Shown: positions 38,334-47,735 of the stretch, in pieces
Layout of the letters: every line of letters starts with the position of its first letter
Position numbering within the stretch: the first letter of the stretch is position 1
Virus record (IMG/VR): IMGVR_UViG_3300045996_000852
Coordinates: 101,393-165,392 of that record
Strand: one strand, 5' to 3'
Length of the DNA stretch: 64,000 nt
Source of the DNA: a virus
Position numbers and translations under genes: made by a program
Notes under the pieces: generated by a model
Database searches by the model: none
What the model was told of the DNA's origin: nothing
What the model saw: the letters and a program-made list of their open reading frames with translations, nothing else

Positions 38334-38567
38334 ATGGCACAAGAAACCTATCAGGACTTGGAGAAAGTCCCTAATGCTGTAGCTGTTCTTATCGAGGCTA
38401 TAAAGAATGACCCTGATGTAAGGAGAGCTTGGCAAGCTAACATTGCTGTAGCTATTCAGGATGAATGTCCTGTAGCAGAAAATGATTTTATAACCCTGAA
38501 TCGTAAACAAGTATGGGAAATGTCTCAAAAAGCAGCAGACAGATTCCTTGATTTATTAATAATGTAA
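38334..38567 (+). CDS. Hypothetical acidic helical protein
   Basis: A 77-residue protein from ATG 38334, 1 base after the previous stop. Mostly helical and acidic. Function unknown. Confidence 0.65.
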   Translation: MAQETYQDLEKVPNAVAVLIEAIKNDPDVRRAWQANIAVAIQDECPVAENDFITLNRKQVWEMSQKAADRFLDLLIM

Positions 38568-38579
38568 AAACCAACAGAC

Positions 38580-38912
38580 ATGTCAAACAAAAACAAAGGA
38601 CAAAAACAATTAACTCCCTCTCAGCAGTTTGAAGCAATGAGGAATCAGGTTCTTGTAGTAGAACTTGAGGCAAGATTTGCTAAGGCAAACTATGATAAAA
38701 TGTATTATGCTATTGAAGGAGAGAAGTTGATTGATGATTACAAAGGATTCCAGACAAGAGAGAATGAAAGAAGGATTGCTGCTCAGAAGCAATATGACGA
38801 ATTCATTGCAGGAATCAAGAAAGCCCAAGAAGAATCTTCTACTACAGAAGAAGGAGAAGCTACTACACCTGTAGTTAATCTGGAAACTGAACCTGAAGAA
38901 ACAAGAGCTTAA
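38580..38912 (+). CDS. Hypothetical coiled-coil protein
   Basis: A 110-residue helical protein with an acidic Glu/Thr-rich tail. The leader has the recurring ACCAACA element. Function unknown. Confidence 0.6.
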   Translation: MSNKNKGQKQLTPSQQFEAMRNQVLVVELEARFAKANYDKMYYAIEGEKLIDDYKGFQTRENERRIAAQKQYDEFIAGIKKAQEESSTTEEGEATTPVVNLETEPEETRA

Positions 38913-38930
38913 TTAAAAGGAGGACTTAAT

Positions 38931-39395
38931 ATGCATTATCAAACAGGAAATACTCCCCCCACTCACAGTCACTATGATAACCTTGATGGCAACATTAAGA
39001 ACTTTACTCATATTGACCATGATAAGAAACTGAAAGTTGCAGTTGGTGGTAAGGAATCCCTAGAAGACCTACAGGAATCACTTAGGCAGTATAAACAGGA
39101 TAACATTGAAAGGATTCTGTTATTACCTGCCTATGCTATTCTGGTAGGACAAGCTCCTGAACGTTACGAGGAGTTTGTAATCAGGGATTTAAAGAGTGGA
39201 GAAATTAAGTGGAATGAAACAGTAGTGAGGAATTACTGTGAGACTGTAGGAATGTATGAGAACTATGTCCTTCATCTTAGGGTATGGAGAGGTTGTGCCA
39301 AATTTGAATACTGGTGGTCACCAATCCCTACACTGGAAGAAATGAAAGAAGGTAAACATAAGGACATGCTTGCTTCCTTTAAACAGAACATTTAA
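38931..39395 (+). CDS. Hypothetical protein
   Basis: A 154-residue soluble protein; no family recognised. It has a near-perfect Shine-Dalgarno sequence, AAAAGGAGG, 7 bases before the ATG, which is rare in this window and in Bacteroidota generally. It ends before a strong terminator. Confidence 0.7.
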   Translation: MHYQTGNTPPTHSHYDNLDGNIKNFTHIDHDKKLKVAVGGKESLEDLQESLRQYKQDNIERILLLPAYAILVGQAPERYEEFVIRDLKSGEIKWNETVVRNYCETVGMYENYVLHLRVWRGCAKFEYWWSPIPTLEEMKEGKHKDMLASFKQNI

Positions 39396-39415
39396 CTTAA
39401 TATGTTAAATACTTA

Positions 39416-39465
39416 AATACATTAATTTACCAGAAAATAAATTTGGTAAATTAATGTATTTTTTG
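39416..39465 (+). terminator. Rho-independent terminator
   Basis: A perfect 17-pair stem (39416-39432 with 39444-39460) and 11-base loop, followed by TTTTTG. It overlaps the next promoter. Confidence 0.85.
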
Positions 39466-39473
39466 TATATTAT
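39442..39473 (+). promoter_or_regulatory. Promoter of the packaging/nuclease operon
   Basis: TTTG (39442-39445, in TTTGGTAAATTAAT), 20 bases, then TATATTAT (39466-39473). The -33 segment lies within the terminator hairpin. The same TTTGGTAAATTAAT recurs before the scaffold gene. Confidence 0.6.
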
Positions 39474-39490
39474 TATAAACCAACCCAAAG

Positions 39491-39859
39491 ATGGAAATCA
39501 AGGTTCTTCAAGATAAGATTCTATTGCAGGAAAAGAAGGACGTTCTTAGATGGCATTTGTACGGTAAATTCTTACAGTACAATATCAAACCATTTGAGAA
39601 TGACCTAGATATACTGCTAGAACTATATGAATTTGGGGGTTATGACAATGCTGAAGAGCAAAGTCTATTTATAGAACGTTGCTTAACTAAAGGACTTCGT
39701 AAATCTAGCCAAAGTGTAAGAAATACATTATCTAAGTATACGAAGCTCAAGGTTTTAGATAAACCAAAGAACAAAAAGATTCATCTGAGTGATAAATTCA
39801 TCCCTCAGGTTAAATGTGATAAGCTTGTTTTACAACCTCTAATCTGCCACACCAATTAA
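39491..39859 (+). CDS. Hypothetical protein
   Basis: A 122-residue basic, helical protein, first gene of the operon that leads to the terminase. A DNA-binding or small-terminase role is possible by position but no motif supports it. Confidence 0.6.
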   Translation: MEIKVLQDKILLQEKKDVLRWHLYGKFLQYNIKPFENDLDILLELYEFGGYDNAEEQSLFIERCLTKGLRKSSQSVRNTLSKYTKLKVLDKPKNKKIHLSDKFIPQVKCDKLVLQPLICHTN

Positions 39860-39860
39860 T

Positions 39861-40262
39861 ATGCAGTCCAGTTCTAAAGAGATATACCAGATAACGGCAG
39901 CTAGAACGGGAAAGGATGAACAACTATATAAAGATATAGGAAATTTTATCCAGAAAGAAACTGCACAACACCTGAAAAGACCTAAGAATCTGATTATCAA
40001 GGTGAAAGGTCTTGGTTTTTGGTTCTTGAGAAGAGCTAGGGTTATAAAAGCTCTGTCTTGGTTCCCTAAAGAGTACGAGGATTCCGGCTATGTGGAGTTC
40101 AATCCTAATAGACCCTTCCTTAAATCTGAGAACAAAAGGGAAATATACGAAACATTTAAAGCTAGACTGGCTGATTATGATAAGTACTTAGCCAAGAAAG
40201 CAGAAAACAAAAAGCTCAAGGATGAATTTAAAGAACTTCAGAAAAGCAAGGAAGCTAGCTGA
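39861..40262 (+). CDS. Hypothetical basic protein
   Basis: A 133-residue protein, basic, with a Lys/Glu-rich helical C-terminus. No family recognised. Overlaps the next gene by 41 bases. Confidence 0.6.
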   Translation: MQSSSKEIYQITAARTGKDEQLYKDIGNFIQKETAQHLKRPKNLIIKVKGLGFWFLRRARVIKALSWFPKEYEDSGYVEFNPNRPFLKSENKREIYETFKARLADYDKYLAKKAENKKLKDEFKELQKSKEAS

Positions 40263-40599
40263 AAGACCAGCTAAGATTAATTTCAGGAATATTCTTGCAG
40301 TTATACAAGCTTGGTTTAGGAAAAAGAAGTTGACAATTTCAGGTATAGGTCTTGAGCAACATATATATGAGCAGATAATTTGGAGAAGGTTGAAAGTTAA
40401 AGCCAAGTCTCCTATCTGTTGGGAATCAGGAGCTTGTAGGGTTTGTGGTTGTGATATTCTTGGAAAAACAATGGAAGACAGAGCTTGTTCCTTATCGGAA
40501 AGTCCAGAATCAAATAAAACCCCTTGTTATCCTGCTATGATGAGTAAGGAAAAATGGGAAGCTTATAAAACTAATTATAAAATAAAACTGTTCGAATAA
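40222..40599 (+). CDS. Zinc-binding hypothetical protein
   Basis: A 125-residue basic protein. Cys in CRVCGC, RACS and PCYP may form a zinc site in the C-terminal half. The N-terminal part is Arg/Lys-rich. Its stop overlaps the next start by 1 base. Confidence 0.6.
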   Translation: MNLKNFRKARKLAERPAKINFRNILAVIQAWFRKKKLTISGIGLEQHIYEQIIWRRLKVKAKSPICWESGACRVCGCDILGKTMEDRACSLSESPESNKTPCYPAMMSKEKWEAYKTNYKIKLFE

Positions 40600-40895
40600 T
40601 GTTAACTACAAACCAACAACAGATTAATCTAGGAAGAGTTAGAAATGGTGAACCTAGAAAAATGAAGTTTGCTTTAATTAATAGTGGAGAGAATCCAGTT
40701 AAGATTGAATCATTAATGGTAGGATGTGGAAAGTGTACGGTTGCAAGTATGGACCAGCAAACAGTATCACCGGGAGAAACTGCTTCATTGAATGTAACAT
40801 TTACTCCTGATAGTACAGGAAACCAAGTAAAGAATGTTACGGTGAAGTTTACAGGTGGTGCTCTAACAGTAAAATTTTCAGCCGAGGTAATATAA
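40599..40895 (+). CDS. DUF1573/ASH-type Ig-like protein
   Basis: A 98-residue beta-sandwich protein. FALINSGENPVKIESL, the CGKC turn and SPGETASLNVTFTPDST match the DUF1573 / ASH-type immunoglobulin-like domain common in Bacteroidota. There is no signal peptide here, unlike most bacterial members, so it may be a virion decoration or assembly protein. Confidence 0.75.
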   Translation: MLTTNQQQINLGRVRNGEPRKMKFALINSGENPVKIESLMVGCGKCTVASMDQQTVSPGETASLNVTFTPDSTGNQVKNVTVKFTGGALTVKFSAEVI

Positions 40896-40896
40896 T

Positions 40897-41709
40897 ATGG
40901 TAAAGTTTCAAGAGAAAGGTCATAAGTATTACACCTTAGATGGTACTCAGGAATTAATTTCTGTATCAGGTCTGATGCATAGGTTTGAACAACCTAAGGA
41001 TTGGGATGCTATTGCGGAGAAGAGTTCGAAGAATCTGAAGAGGTATAAAGGTATTACCAAAACACCTCTTGAATTAAAGGCTGAATGGGAAAAGAAAAGA
41101 ATCAAAGGTTCTGAAGCCGGGACAATGGTTCATAAGATAAAGGAAGCGGAGTTACTTGCTACTAAAATTGATACTAAAATAGTAGAATCCTTTACTGATA
41201 GTGATTTCAAATATGCATTAAATGTTCAGGAGCTTGAAGATAACACGGTTTATCCAGAGCTTATGATATATGACTTAGGATATGGTATCTGTGGTCAGTC
41301 TGATATAGTTGAGATAAAGAACGATTATATTATAATAAGAGACCACAAGACTGATAAATCAATTGAGTGGTACGCATATGATAATGGTTACAATGAACCT
41401 GAAATGCTTTTAGGACCATTGTCACATCTTGAGAATTGCAATGGTAATGTCTACTCTTTGAAGATGTCATTATATATGTATCTCATTTGGAAAGCAAATA
41501 AGGGAAGATTTAAACCCGGGAAGATAATATTGAATTGGTGTCCAATTGATAGAGATGCAGATGGGTATCCTATTCTGTATGATGCAAATGGTAATATAGT
41601 TCAGGAAGGTGGACAACCAAGGATTTTATATGAAAAGGAAATTGAAGTTCCTTATAGAAAGAAAGAGGTTATGGCTATGCTAGAAACCTTACCAAAGAAA
41701 ACCAACTAG
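40897..41709 (+). CDS. PD-(D/E)XK nuclease
   Basis: A 270-residue protein of the Cas4/RecB-like nuclease type: GSEAGTMVHK (71-80), Glu121, Asp136 in GQSD, and Asp149-x-Lys151 in RDHKT, then a helix with SLYMYL. This is a Mg-dependent DNA nuclease fold. Such genes often precede terminases in Bacteroidota phages and may act in recombination or end processing. Confidence 0.8.
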   Translation: MVKFQEKGHKYYTLDGTQELISVSGLMHRFEQPKDWDAIAEKSSKNLKRYKGITKTPLELKAEWEKKRIKGSEAGTMVHKIKEAELLATKIDTKIVESFTDSDFKYALNVQELEDNTVYPELMIYDLGYGICGQSDIVEIKNDYIIIRDHKTDKSIEWYAYDNGYNEPEMLLGPLSHLENCNGNVYSLKMSLYMYLIWKANKGRFKPGKIILNWCPIDRDADGYPILYDANGNIVQEGGQPRILYEKEIEVPYRKKEVMAMLETLPKKTN

Positions 41710-41710
41710 T

Positions 41711-41974
41711 ATGTTTAATATTAATGAAACCAATGACCTTCCAGATATATTAGGTGAAGGTATCAGATATAGTAATAAAGCTCCCAAGTTTGGAAGATTT
41801 CCTTCACTTGATGAGGATTTACTTGAATTGAAAAAGAAATGGTTAAACACAAAAAATGAAGTTCTTGTTCAACATATGATTGATTCTTTAATAATCTTCA
41901 ATCACAACAGAAAGAATTTTAGCCAATTCCCTACAATTCAAAAGAATGTAAAAGAACTTACTTTAACAAATTAA
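41711..41974 (+). CDS. Hypothetical protein
   Basis: An 87-residue soluble protein between the nuclease and the pre-terminase gene. No family recognised. Confidence 0.6.
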   Translation: MFNINETNDLPDILGEGIRYSNKAPKFGRFPSLDEDLLELKKKWLNTKNEVLVQHMIDSLIIFNHNRKNFSQFPTIQKNVKELTLTN

Positions 41975-41979
41975 CCAAC

Positions 41980-42516
41980 ATGGCTTTAGGAAAACTATTT
42001 GAATTACAAGGGGATGTAATAATCCCAACTGAGCATTGTAAATTAATAATGCCAATCAGGGAATGTCTGGATAAATACTTTGAAAACTATCCAAAGATAA
42101 TTCCCTTTTTACATTATATGAAGTCCCTTAATAAGGATGACAATCCTTATGCTGATGTTGAACTCGACCAGAGAGAGGACCAGATAATTTATGATTTGAA
42201 ACTTGGTGAGATTGATTTTACTGACCCTGTGATTAGAAAAGCATTGGATTGTGTAGAAGAAAAATATTCAACTAGTTTTTATAGAATGTATAAAGGCTTG
42301 AAATCCATGATGGATAAGATAGCTGCTAGATTACATCTGGAAGAAATGGACTTCAGTAAAGATGGTAACTCAACTAATATCATGAAGTTGATGAAGGATT
42401 ATGAATCATTAAGAAAGAGTTTCAAACAAGCTTATAAGGATTTTGAAGAAGAGCAAGGACAAATAACTCCGAGGGGTGGTGGTAAGCTTGCAGAAGATGA
42501 AGACACAGACTACTAA
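41980..42516 (+). CDS. Candidate small terminase or packaging protein
   Basis: A 178-residue acidic, mostly helical protein, directly upstream (2 bases) of the large terminase. Position and size suit a small terminase subunit, but no DNA-binding motif is evident. The C-terminal tail is Gly/Asp-rich. Confidence 0.5.
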   Translation: MALGKLFELQGDVIIPTEHCKLIMPIRECLDKYFENYPKIIPFLHYMKSLNKDDNPYADVELDQREDQIIYDLKLGEIDFTDPVIRKALDCVEEKYSTSFYRMYKGLKSMMDKIAARLHLEEMDFSKDGNSTNIMKLMKDYESLRKSFKQAYKDFEEEQGQITPRGGGKLAEDEDTDY

Positions 42517-42518
42517 TT

Positions 42519-44780
42519 ATGATTGTTGCATTTACTGAAATACCAACCTATGATATTCTTACTGATAAGTGGAGTGAAACAAACTTCGATACTCAGGAGC
42601 ATTTTGCTGTATTCCTAGATAGTATATGGAGTGATGATTGTGAATATGGGTTTACAGATGAAACAAGTATACATTTTAGAAAACAAGCTGCTCACTTTGA
42701 TAAACATAGATGTTATACATTCCATTCTACGGGTTCAAAGGAGAGAAAAGACTACTGGTTCCACGAAGGAAAGAAATGTGTAAGAGGTGTTATATATAAA
42801 CAAGGAGAAAAAACTTGGTATCTCACAAGAGATTACTATTTCTTCCTGAACTTCTTACAATTTGCAAACAAAGAGAAAGGTGATATTGATACATTCCCGG
42901 ACATCCGTGATATTCAATATCATTTGGCTTTATACGAGAAGAGAGCAGAAGCTCATCATAAACATGCTATCCTTACGAAGAAACGTCAGATGGCTTCATC
43001 ACTCTTCCACTGTGCTAAGATTATTAATAAGTTCTGGTTTGATAGGAACGCTGTTAATAAAATCTTTGCATCAGATGAGAAATATATAAATATTGAGGAT
43101 GGTATTTGGAAGTTCTTAGATAAGTATCGTGACTTCCTTAATGAACATACAGATTGGAAAAGGCACAATCAGCCTAACCAAGAGTTCTCTTGGATGCAGC
43201 AAAAGATTGTTAAGACAAAAGATGGTCAGGAATTAAAGAAAGGTAGAAAATCAGTTATCTCAGGTTTGACTTTGAAGATTAAACCTACTAATGGTGTCGG
43301 TGGTGCTTGTGCTATTGGTTATCATGAAGAGGCTGGTATTGCTCCTAAGCTACACGAAACATATGGTTACTTCAGACCTGCAACTGAGGCTGGTATTTAT
43401 ACTACTGGTATTTTCATAGCTGCTGGTTCTGTGGGTGATTTGAAGCAGTGTGAACCTCTTAAGAAGTACATGTATGCTCCTACACCTAATAGATTCTTGG
43501 CTGTAAAGAATTCATGGGTTGATAAGAACAGAGTTCCCACGGATACAGGATTATTTATTCCTGAACATTGGGGAATGCCGGGATTTGTTGATAAGAATGG
43601 TAACTCTTTATCTCATGATGCACATCAATATCTTGCTAATCACTATGAGAAATTAAAGAATGAGCCGGGAGTAAGTGAAGCTGATTATCAATTGGAACTT
43701 TCTCAGCACCCTATCTTTTTGAAGGATGCATTTACACATAGAGAAGTTTCTGAATTCCCTGTTATTCTTTTAGGTAATCAACAAGAAAGAATTGAATTAA
43801 AAGATAGAGAGAACAAGTGGGCTTTCAAACCATTGAAGGGATTACTTGAGGAAAAGAATGGTAAGGTTGTTCTGAATCCAAATAGAAAAGGACCAGAGCA
43901 TGAATATCCAATTAAACCAGCTTGGGAAGATAAGAGAGGGGTTGTTACAATATTCGAAATGCCCGATGAGAATCCTGAGTGGCTAACTTATTTTGCTGGT
44001 GTGGATACTATTGAGGCTGATGATACTAAGACATCTGAATCAGTATTTGCTATTGACATATTTAAAACAATTGTTGAAGTAAGATATAAGGATAAAGATG
44101 GTAAGATAAAAACAAGAATCGAAGGAGATAAGCTTGTTGCTACCTATAGAGGTAGATTTGGTTCCAACGATGGTGGTGTAGATGCCACTAATGAACAGGG
44201 TTGGTTACTCCTGAAGATGTTCAATGCATTTGCTTTTGTGGAAAGGTCTAAACCTAACTTCATTAACTACATGCAAAGAAACGGTAGGGCTGAAAAATAC
44301 CTTGCAAAGGAATCAGATGTTCCAATGTTTAAGGATTTGAATCTTACTGCTGGTGGTAAATCTAAATTTGGTTTCCATATGTCACCTAATAAAAAGGATG
44401 ATAACATGTGGAAGCTTATTAAGAGTTACATCAAGGAATATCTTCTTACAGAATATGACAGGATATACATTGGTAATACTGAAGAAGTTCAGAAAATTAT
44501 CCGTGGTGTTGATAAAATAGACGACTACTGGTTACTAGAGGAACTTATACAATTCAATTCTGATGGAAACTTTGACCGTGTAGTTTCTTTTGGTGCTGCT
44601 GTGATGATTGCAAAGATTTATCAGCAGAATAGATTTATCAAAAGAAAGAATGAGGTAAAAAGAGAGGATGAGCAAATACAAGCTAGACCACCTAGGCAAT
44701 TAAATATGTTAGGTGGTGGAGTACCTCAGGCCAACAGAATGATGAAAAGAAAAGGAAACAGACCACAATCATTATTATAA
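42519..44780 (+). CDS. terL: Terminase large subunit
   Basis: A 753-residue protein. The ATPase part has ILTKKRQMASS (151-161), aligning with the R-Q-x-x-[ST] form of terminase Walker A but without the usual Gly-Lys, then an acidic strand GYHEEAG (267-273) as Walker B. The C-terminal nuclease part contains AGVDTIEADD and further acidic residues of the RNase H-like fold. It powers DNA packaging through the portal encoded next. Long for a TerL (often 450-700). Confidence 0.85.
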   Translation: MIVAFTEIPTYDILTDKWSETNFDTQEHFAVFLDSIWSDDCEYGFTDETSIHFRKQAAHFDKHRCYTFHSTGSKERKDYWFHEGKKCVRGVIYKQGEKTWYLTRDYYFFLNFLQFANKEKGDIDTFPDIRDIQYHLALYEKRAEAHHKHAILTKKRQMASSLFHCAKIINKFWFDRNAVNKIFASDEKYINIEDGIWKFLDKYRDFLNEHTDWKRHNQPNQEFSWMQQKIVKTKDGQELKKGRKSVISGLTLKIKPTNGVGGACAIGYHEEAGIAPKLHETYGYFRPATEAGIYTTGIFIAAGSVGDLKQCEPLKKYMYAPTPNRFLAVKNSWVDKNRVPTDTGLFIPEHWGMPGFVDKNGNSLSHDAHQYLANHYEKLKNEPGVSEADYQLELSQHPIFLKDAFTHREVSEFPVILLGNQQERIELKDRENKWAFKPLKGLLEEKNGKVVLNPNRKGPEHEYPIKPAWEDKRGVVTIFEMPDENPEWLTYFAGVDTIEADDTKTSESVFAIDIFKTIVEVRYKDKDGKIKTRIEGDKLVATYRGRFGSNDGGVDATNEQGWLLLKMFNAFAFVERSKPNFINYMQRNGRAEKYLAKESDVPMFKDLNLTAGGKSKFGFHMSPNKKDDNMWKLIKSYIKEYLLTEYDRIYIGNTEEVQKIIRGVDKIDDYWLLEELIQFNSDGNFDRVVSFGAAVMIAKIYQQNRFIKRKNEVKREDEQIQARPPRQLNMLGGGVPQANRMMKRKGNRPQSLL

Positions 44781-44793
44781 TAACAAAATATAA

Positions 44794-47589
44794 ATGGCAA
44801 CAAAACTAATTTGGGGACACGACCTATACAAAGGATTTAAACTTGATAAAAACAATTTGTTAGGTGGTGCTATTGATGACATCTTACCCTTTCAGATGTT
44901 GACTCTGGAAGAAAAGACGGAAGATTGGATTCACGCTGTAGCTGATTACTACGAAACATGTGGATGGGCTAACGTGGAAAGGAAAGCCGGAAAGATTCAG
45001 AAAAACTTCTGGATGAGACAAGGTAAGCTGGACCAGTCTGATTATATCATTAACCCACAGATAAACCCTGTATCACAAGCTATAGGAATGATTGTTCCAC
45101 CAGAGAGTCAATCTCCACTTGAACAATTCTATCCATTAGCTCCAAACTTTGTTGACGTACTCCGTGGTGAGTTTATCAAAAGAGATAATACATGGACTAT
45201 AGAAACTATTGACCCTGATTCTGTAAGCAAAGCTTTCAAATTCAAGGAAGAGGAATTCAGAGGTGCGTTGTATGAAATGGCAATGCTTCAGAAACAACAA
45301 TCACTTGCTAAACTAGGTCTGTCAGAAGAAGTTGACCCTGAAGAGTATGAAGCTCAGATGACTTCTTATCAACAAAGACTTGAGAATATTGAACTTGAGG
45401 CAAAAAGATTTAGAACAACTGGTGCAAAATGGGCTGATAAAGTAATTAAAATACATGATAAAAGATATAATCTTAGCGAAATTGAGCCTGATGCTTTCGA
45501 AAGTGGACTCATATGTGATAGAGAATTTTGGCATATTGATTTATTGGATGACGACTTTAAACTAGAGTTGCTTAATCCTAAATGGTGTGACTATCACAAA
45601 GGACCAAACGTGAAGTATGTTTCCGATGGAGACTATTTCCTTTGGTTTGATTTCATGTCTGCTGGTGATATTGTAAACAAATTCGGTAGAAGGATGACTG
45701 AAGAAGACCTTCTTAAACTGAAAGAGGTTTACACACAGACAGCCAACATGATTTTACCCGATTATCAAAAGGCTCATCAAGGTGCTTACTATGACATGAG
45801 TAAACCTTGGAGTCAGGCAACAGACCTTAACCCTGCAATGAACGATGCATTGCTTGGTAAAGAACTTGCCTATAACTTCATGAGGTCTCCAAACTTCGAC
45901 CACAATCAAGAAGTTGATATATTCAATCCTGTTTGGGGTAGAATGACTACTGGACATCCACAAATGTTCAGAGTTATGAGACTCTATTGGAGAAGTATGA
46001 GAAGAATTGGTTGGTTGAATAGAGTTCGTAGAGATGGTTCCAGAGATGAACCTAAATGGGTTGACGAAAACTATTTGGTTACCGAAGAAGCAGTTTATGA
46101 TAATACAGTAAGAAAAGATAAGACCAAAGACAATCTATTATTTGGTGAACATATTGACTGGACTTGGGCTAATGAATGGAGACATGTTGTTAAGATTTCT
46201 CCAAACCAGAAGCACACATTCTGGATGAATAGTAATAACCAGCTTAACTCAATCTATATTGATGGTGGTCCGGTAATGTTCCAATTCAAAGGAAGAACTA
46301 ATCCTTTTGATTCCTTACCTCCTGTTGAAGGTTGTGAGTTCTCATATATGAATGCTGGTCCTCACTCATTCATTGATAGGGTTAAGTCTCTACAGGTTAT
46401 GTACAATATCTGTATGAACAAGGTTCCTAAGAAGTTCTTGAATGACTATGGTAATAAGGTTGCTGTAGATAGAAGAATGATGTTGAATACCAACATGGAT
46501 AATTACACTGCTGGATTCGACCCTGTTGAAGACTTTGAAGATAAATTATTAAATTCTCCAATATTTGACTATTCACTAGACAGGGAAAGCCTTGCTGGAA
46601 TGGGTCAACCTGCACTTCCTACAGTTCTGAATCTTTCTACAGTTCAAGAAGCACAACTATACTTCTCACTTGGTCAACAAATCAAATGGGAAGCCGGGGA
46701 ACTTATTGGTATCACCAGACAAAGAGCAGGTGGAGCTAAAACTTCTGATACTGCTACTGGTATTCAACAAGGTGTGAACTTTTCAGAAACTCAAACTGAG
46801 AAATATTTCGAACAACACTCACACTTGATGCAGAGAGTAAGACAGAGAATGCTTGATGCAACTCAGTATTACTCAACCTTTAAGGAGAGTAACAGGGATA
46901 TTTATATGAATGAGGAACATGAAAATGTGTTCTTGGATATTGAGGGTATGGAAAATCTGTTAACTCACTATAATATAAACCTTGAGTCAAAAGCTAATGT
47001 AAGGGCTGCTCTTCAGAGAATATCTCAATTCTTGGTAGAAGAGAATACATTACCTATTAAAGCTTCTGCTAAGATACAAGCTATTGTGGAACAATCACTT
47101 CCGAAGCTTATGAGCTTAATTAAGCAAGGTGAACTTGAAATGGAAGGTCAAGAACAAGCTCAAAGAGATCATGATATTAATCTTGAACAAGAGAGAAGGA
47201 AAACAGTGGAAATGCAACAACAATTCCTTAAAGACCTTCAAGCTCAGAAAGATGAAGCAGCTTATCAAAGGGAAACTGATGTGGCTGAGATCAGAGCTAT
47301 TTCAGGTCTTCAAACGGATGTTGACATGAACCAAACCCCTGATGCTCAAGACAATCTGAAGTTTGTCCTTCAACAACAGGAAGGTCAAAGGAAGAGTATG
47401 GATAATAGAAACAGTGACCAGCTTAAGAGACAAACAGAACTGGATAAACTTTCTGTGGAAAGAGAAACTGCTGCAATGGATTTGGCTGGTAGGAAATATG
47501 TAGCTGATAGGAATTTTGATATAGCTAAAGAGAATAAACAAGCTGCTGATAAGAAGAAAGCAGCTACTAAGAAGAAACCTAAAAAGTAA
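44794..47589 (+). CDS. Portal protein
   Basis: A 931-residue protein following the terminase. The stretch around residues 640-690 (GITRQRAGG, then TATGIQQGV and QTEKYFEQ) matches the helical core of crAss-like portals. The last 150 residues are a Gln/Glu/Lys-rich coiled coil ending in a poly-Lys tail. It forms the ring through which DNA enters the head. Assignment rests on context and this segment. Confidence 0.8.
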   Translation: MATKLIWGHDLYKGFKLDKNNLLGGAIDDILPFQMLTLEEKTEDWIHAVADYYETCGWANVERKAGKIQKNFWMRQGKLDQSDYIINPQINPVSQAIGMIVPPESQSPLEQFYPLAPNFVDVLRGEFIKRDNTWTIETIDPDSVSKAFKFKEEEFRGALYEMAMLQKQQSLAKLGLSEEVDPEEYEAQMTSYQQRLENIELEAKRFRTTGAKWADKVIKIHDKRYNLSEIEPDAFESGLICDREFWHIDLLDDDFKLELLNPKWCDYHKGPNVKYVSDGDYFLWFDFMSAGDIVNKFGRRMTEEDLLKLKEVYTQTANMILPDYQKAHQGAYYDMSKPWSQATDLNPAMNDALLGKELAYNFMRSPNFDHNQEVDIFNPVWGRMTTGHPQMFRVMRLYWRSMRRIGWLNRVRRDGSRDEPKWVDENYLVTEEAVYDNTVRKDKTKDNLLFGEHIDWTWANEWRHVVKISPNQKHTFWMNSNNQLNSIYIDGGPVMFQFKGRTNPFDSLPPVEGCEFSYMNAGPHSFIDRVKSLQVMYNICMNKVPKKFLNDYGNKVAVDRRMMLNTNMDNYTAGFDPVEDFEDKLLNSPIFDYSLDRESLAGMGQPALPTVLNLSTVQEAQLYFSLGQQIKWEAGELIGITRQRAGGAKTSDTATGIQQGVNFSETQTEKYFEQHSHLMQRVRQRMLDATQYYSTFKESNRDIYMNEEHENVFLDIEGMENLLTHYNINLESKANVRAALQRISQFLVEENTLPIKASAKIQAIVEQSLPKLMSLIKQGELEMEGQEQAQRDHDINLEQERRKTVEMQQQFLKDLQAQKDEAAYQRETDVAEIRAISGLQTDVDMNQTPDAQDNLKFVLQQQEGQRKSMDNRNSDQLKRQTELDKLSVERETAAMDLAGRKYVADRNFDIAKENKQAADKKKAATKKKPKK

Positions 47590-47590
47590 C

Positions 47591-47606
47591 CGTTTCACGT
47601 GGAACA
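47591..47606. other. parS-like palindrome
   Basis: CGTTTCACGTGGAACA agrees at 14 of 16 positions with the bacterial parS site TGTTTCACGTGAAACA. It lies 2 bases after the portal stop codon. It could bind host ParB, act as a hairpin, or be chance. Confidence 0.4.
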
Positions 47607-47675
47607 TTCCTATAGTTTAGAAATTAGCTATATTATCATATTCCCGTAGGTTGGTCTATTTTCCTCTATTTTTTC

Positions 47676-47704
47676 TTTGGTAAATTAATTTAAAATGTTT
47701 ATAA
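47676..47704 (+). promoter_or_regulatory. Possible head-gene promoter
   Basis: TTTGGTAAATTAAT (47676-47689), as before the packaging operon, then TATAA at 47700. The -7 box is poor. It lies in the 146-base gap before the scaffold gene. Confidence 0.45.
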
Positions 47705-47735
47705 TCATATTGTACACTTATTAAAACCAACAAAG

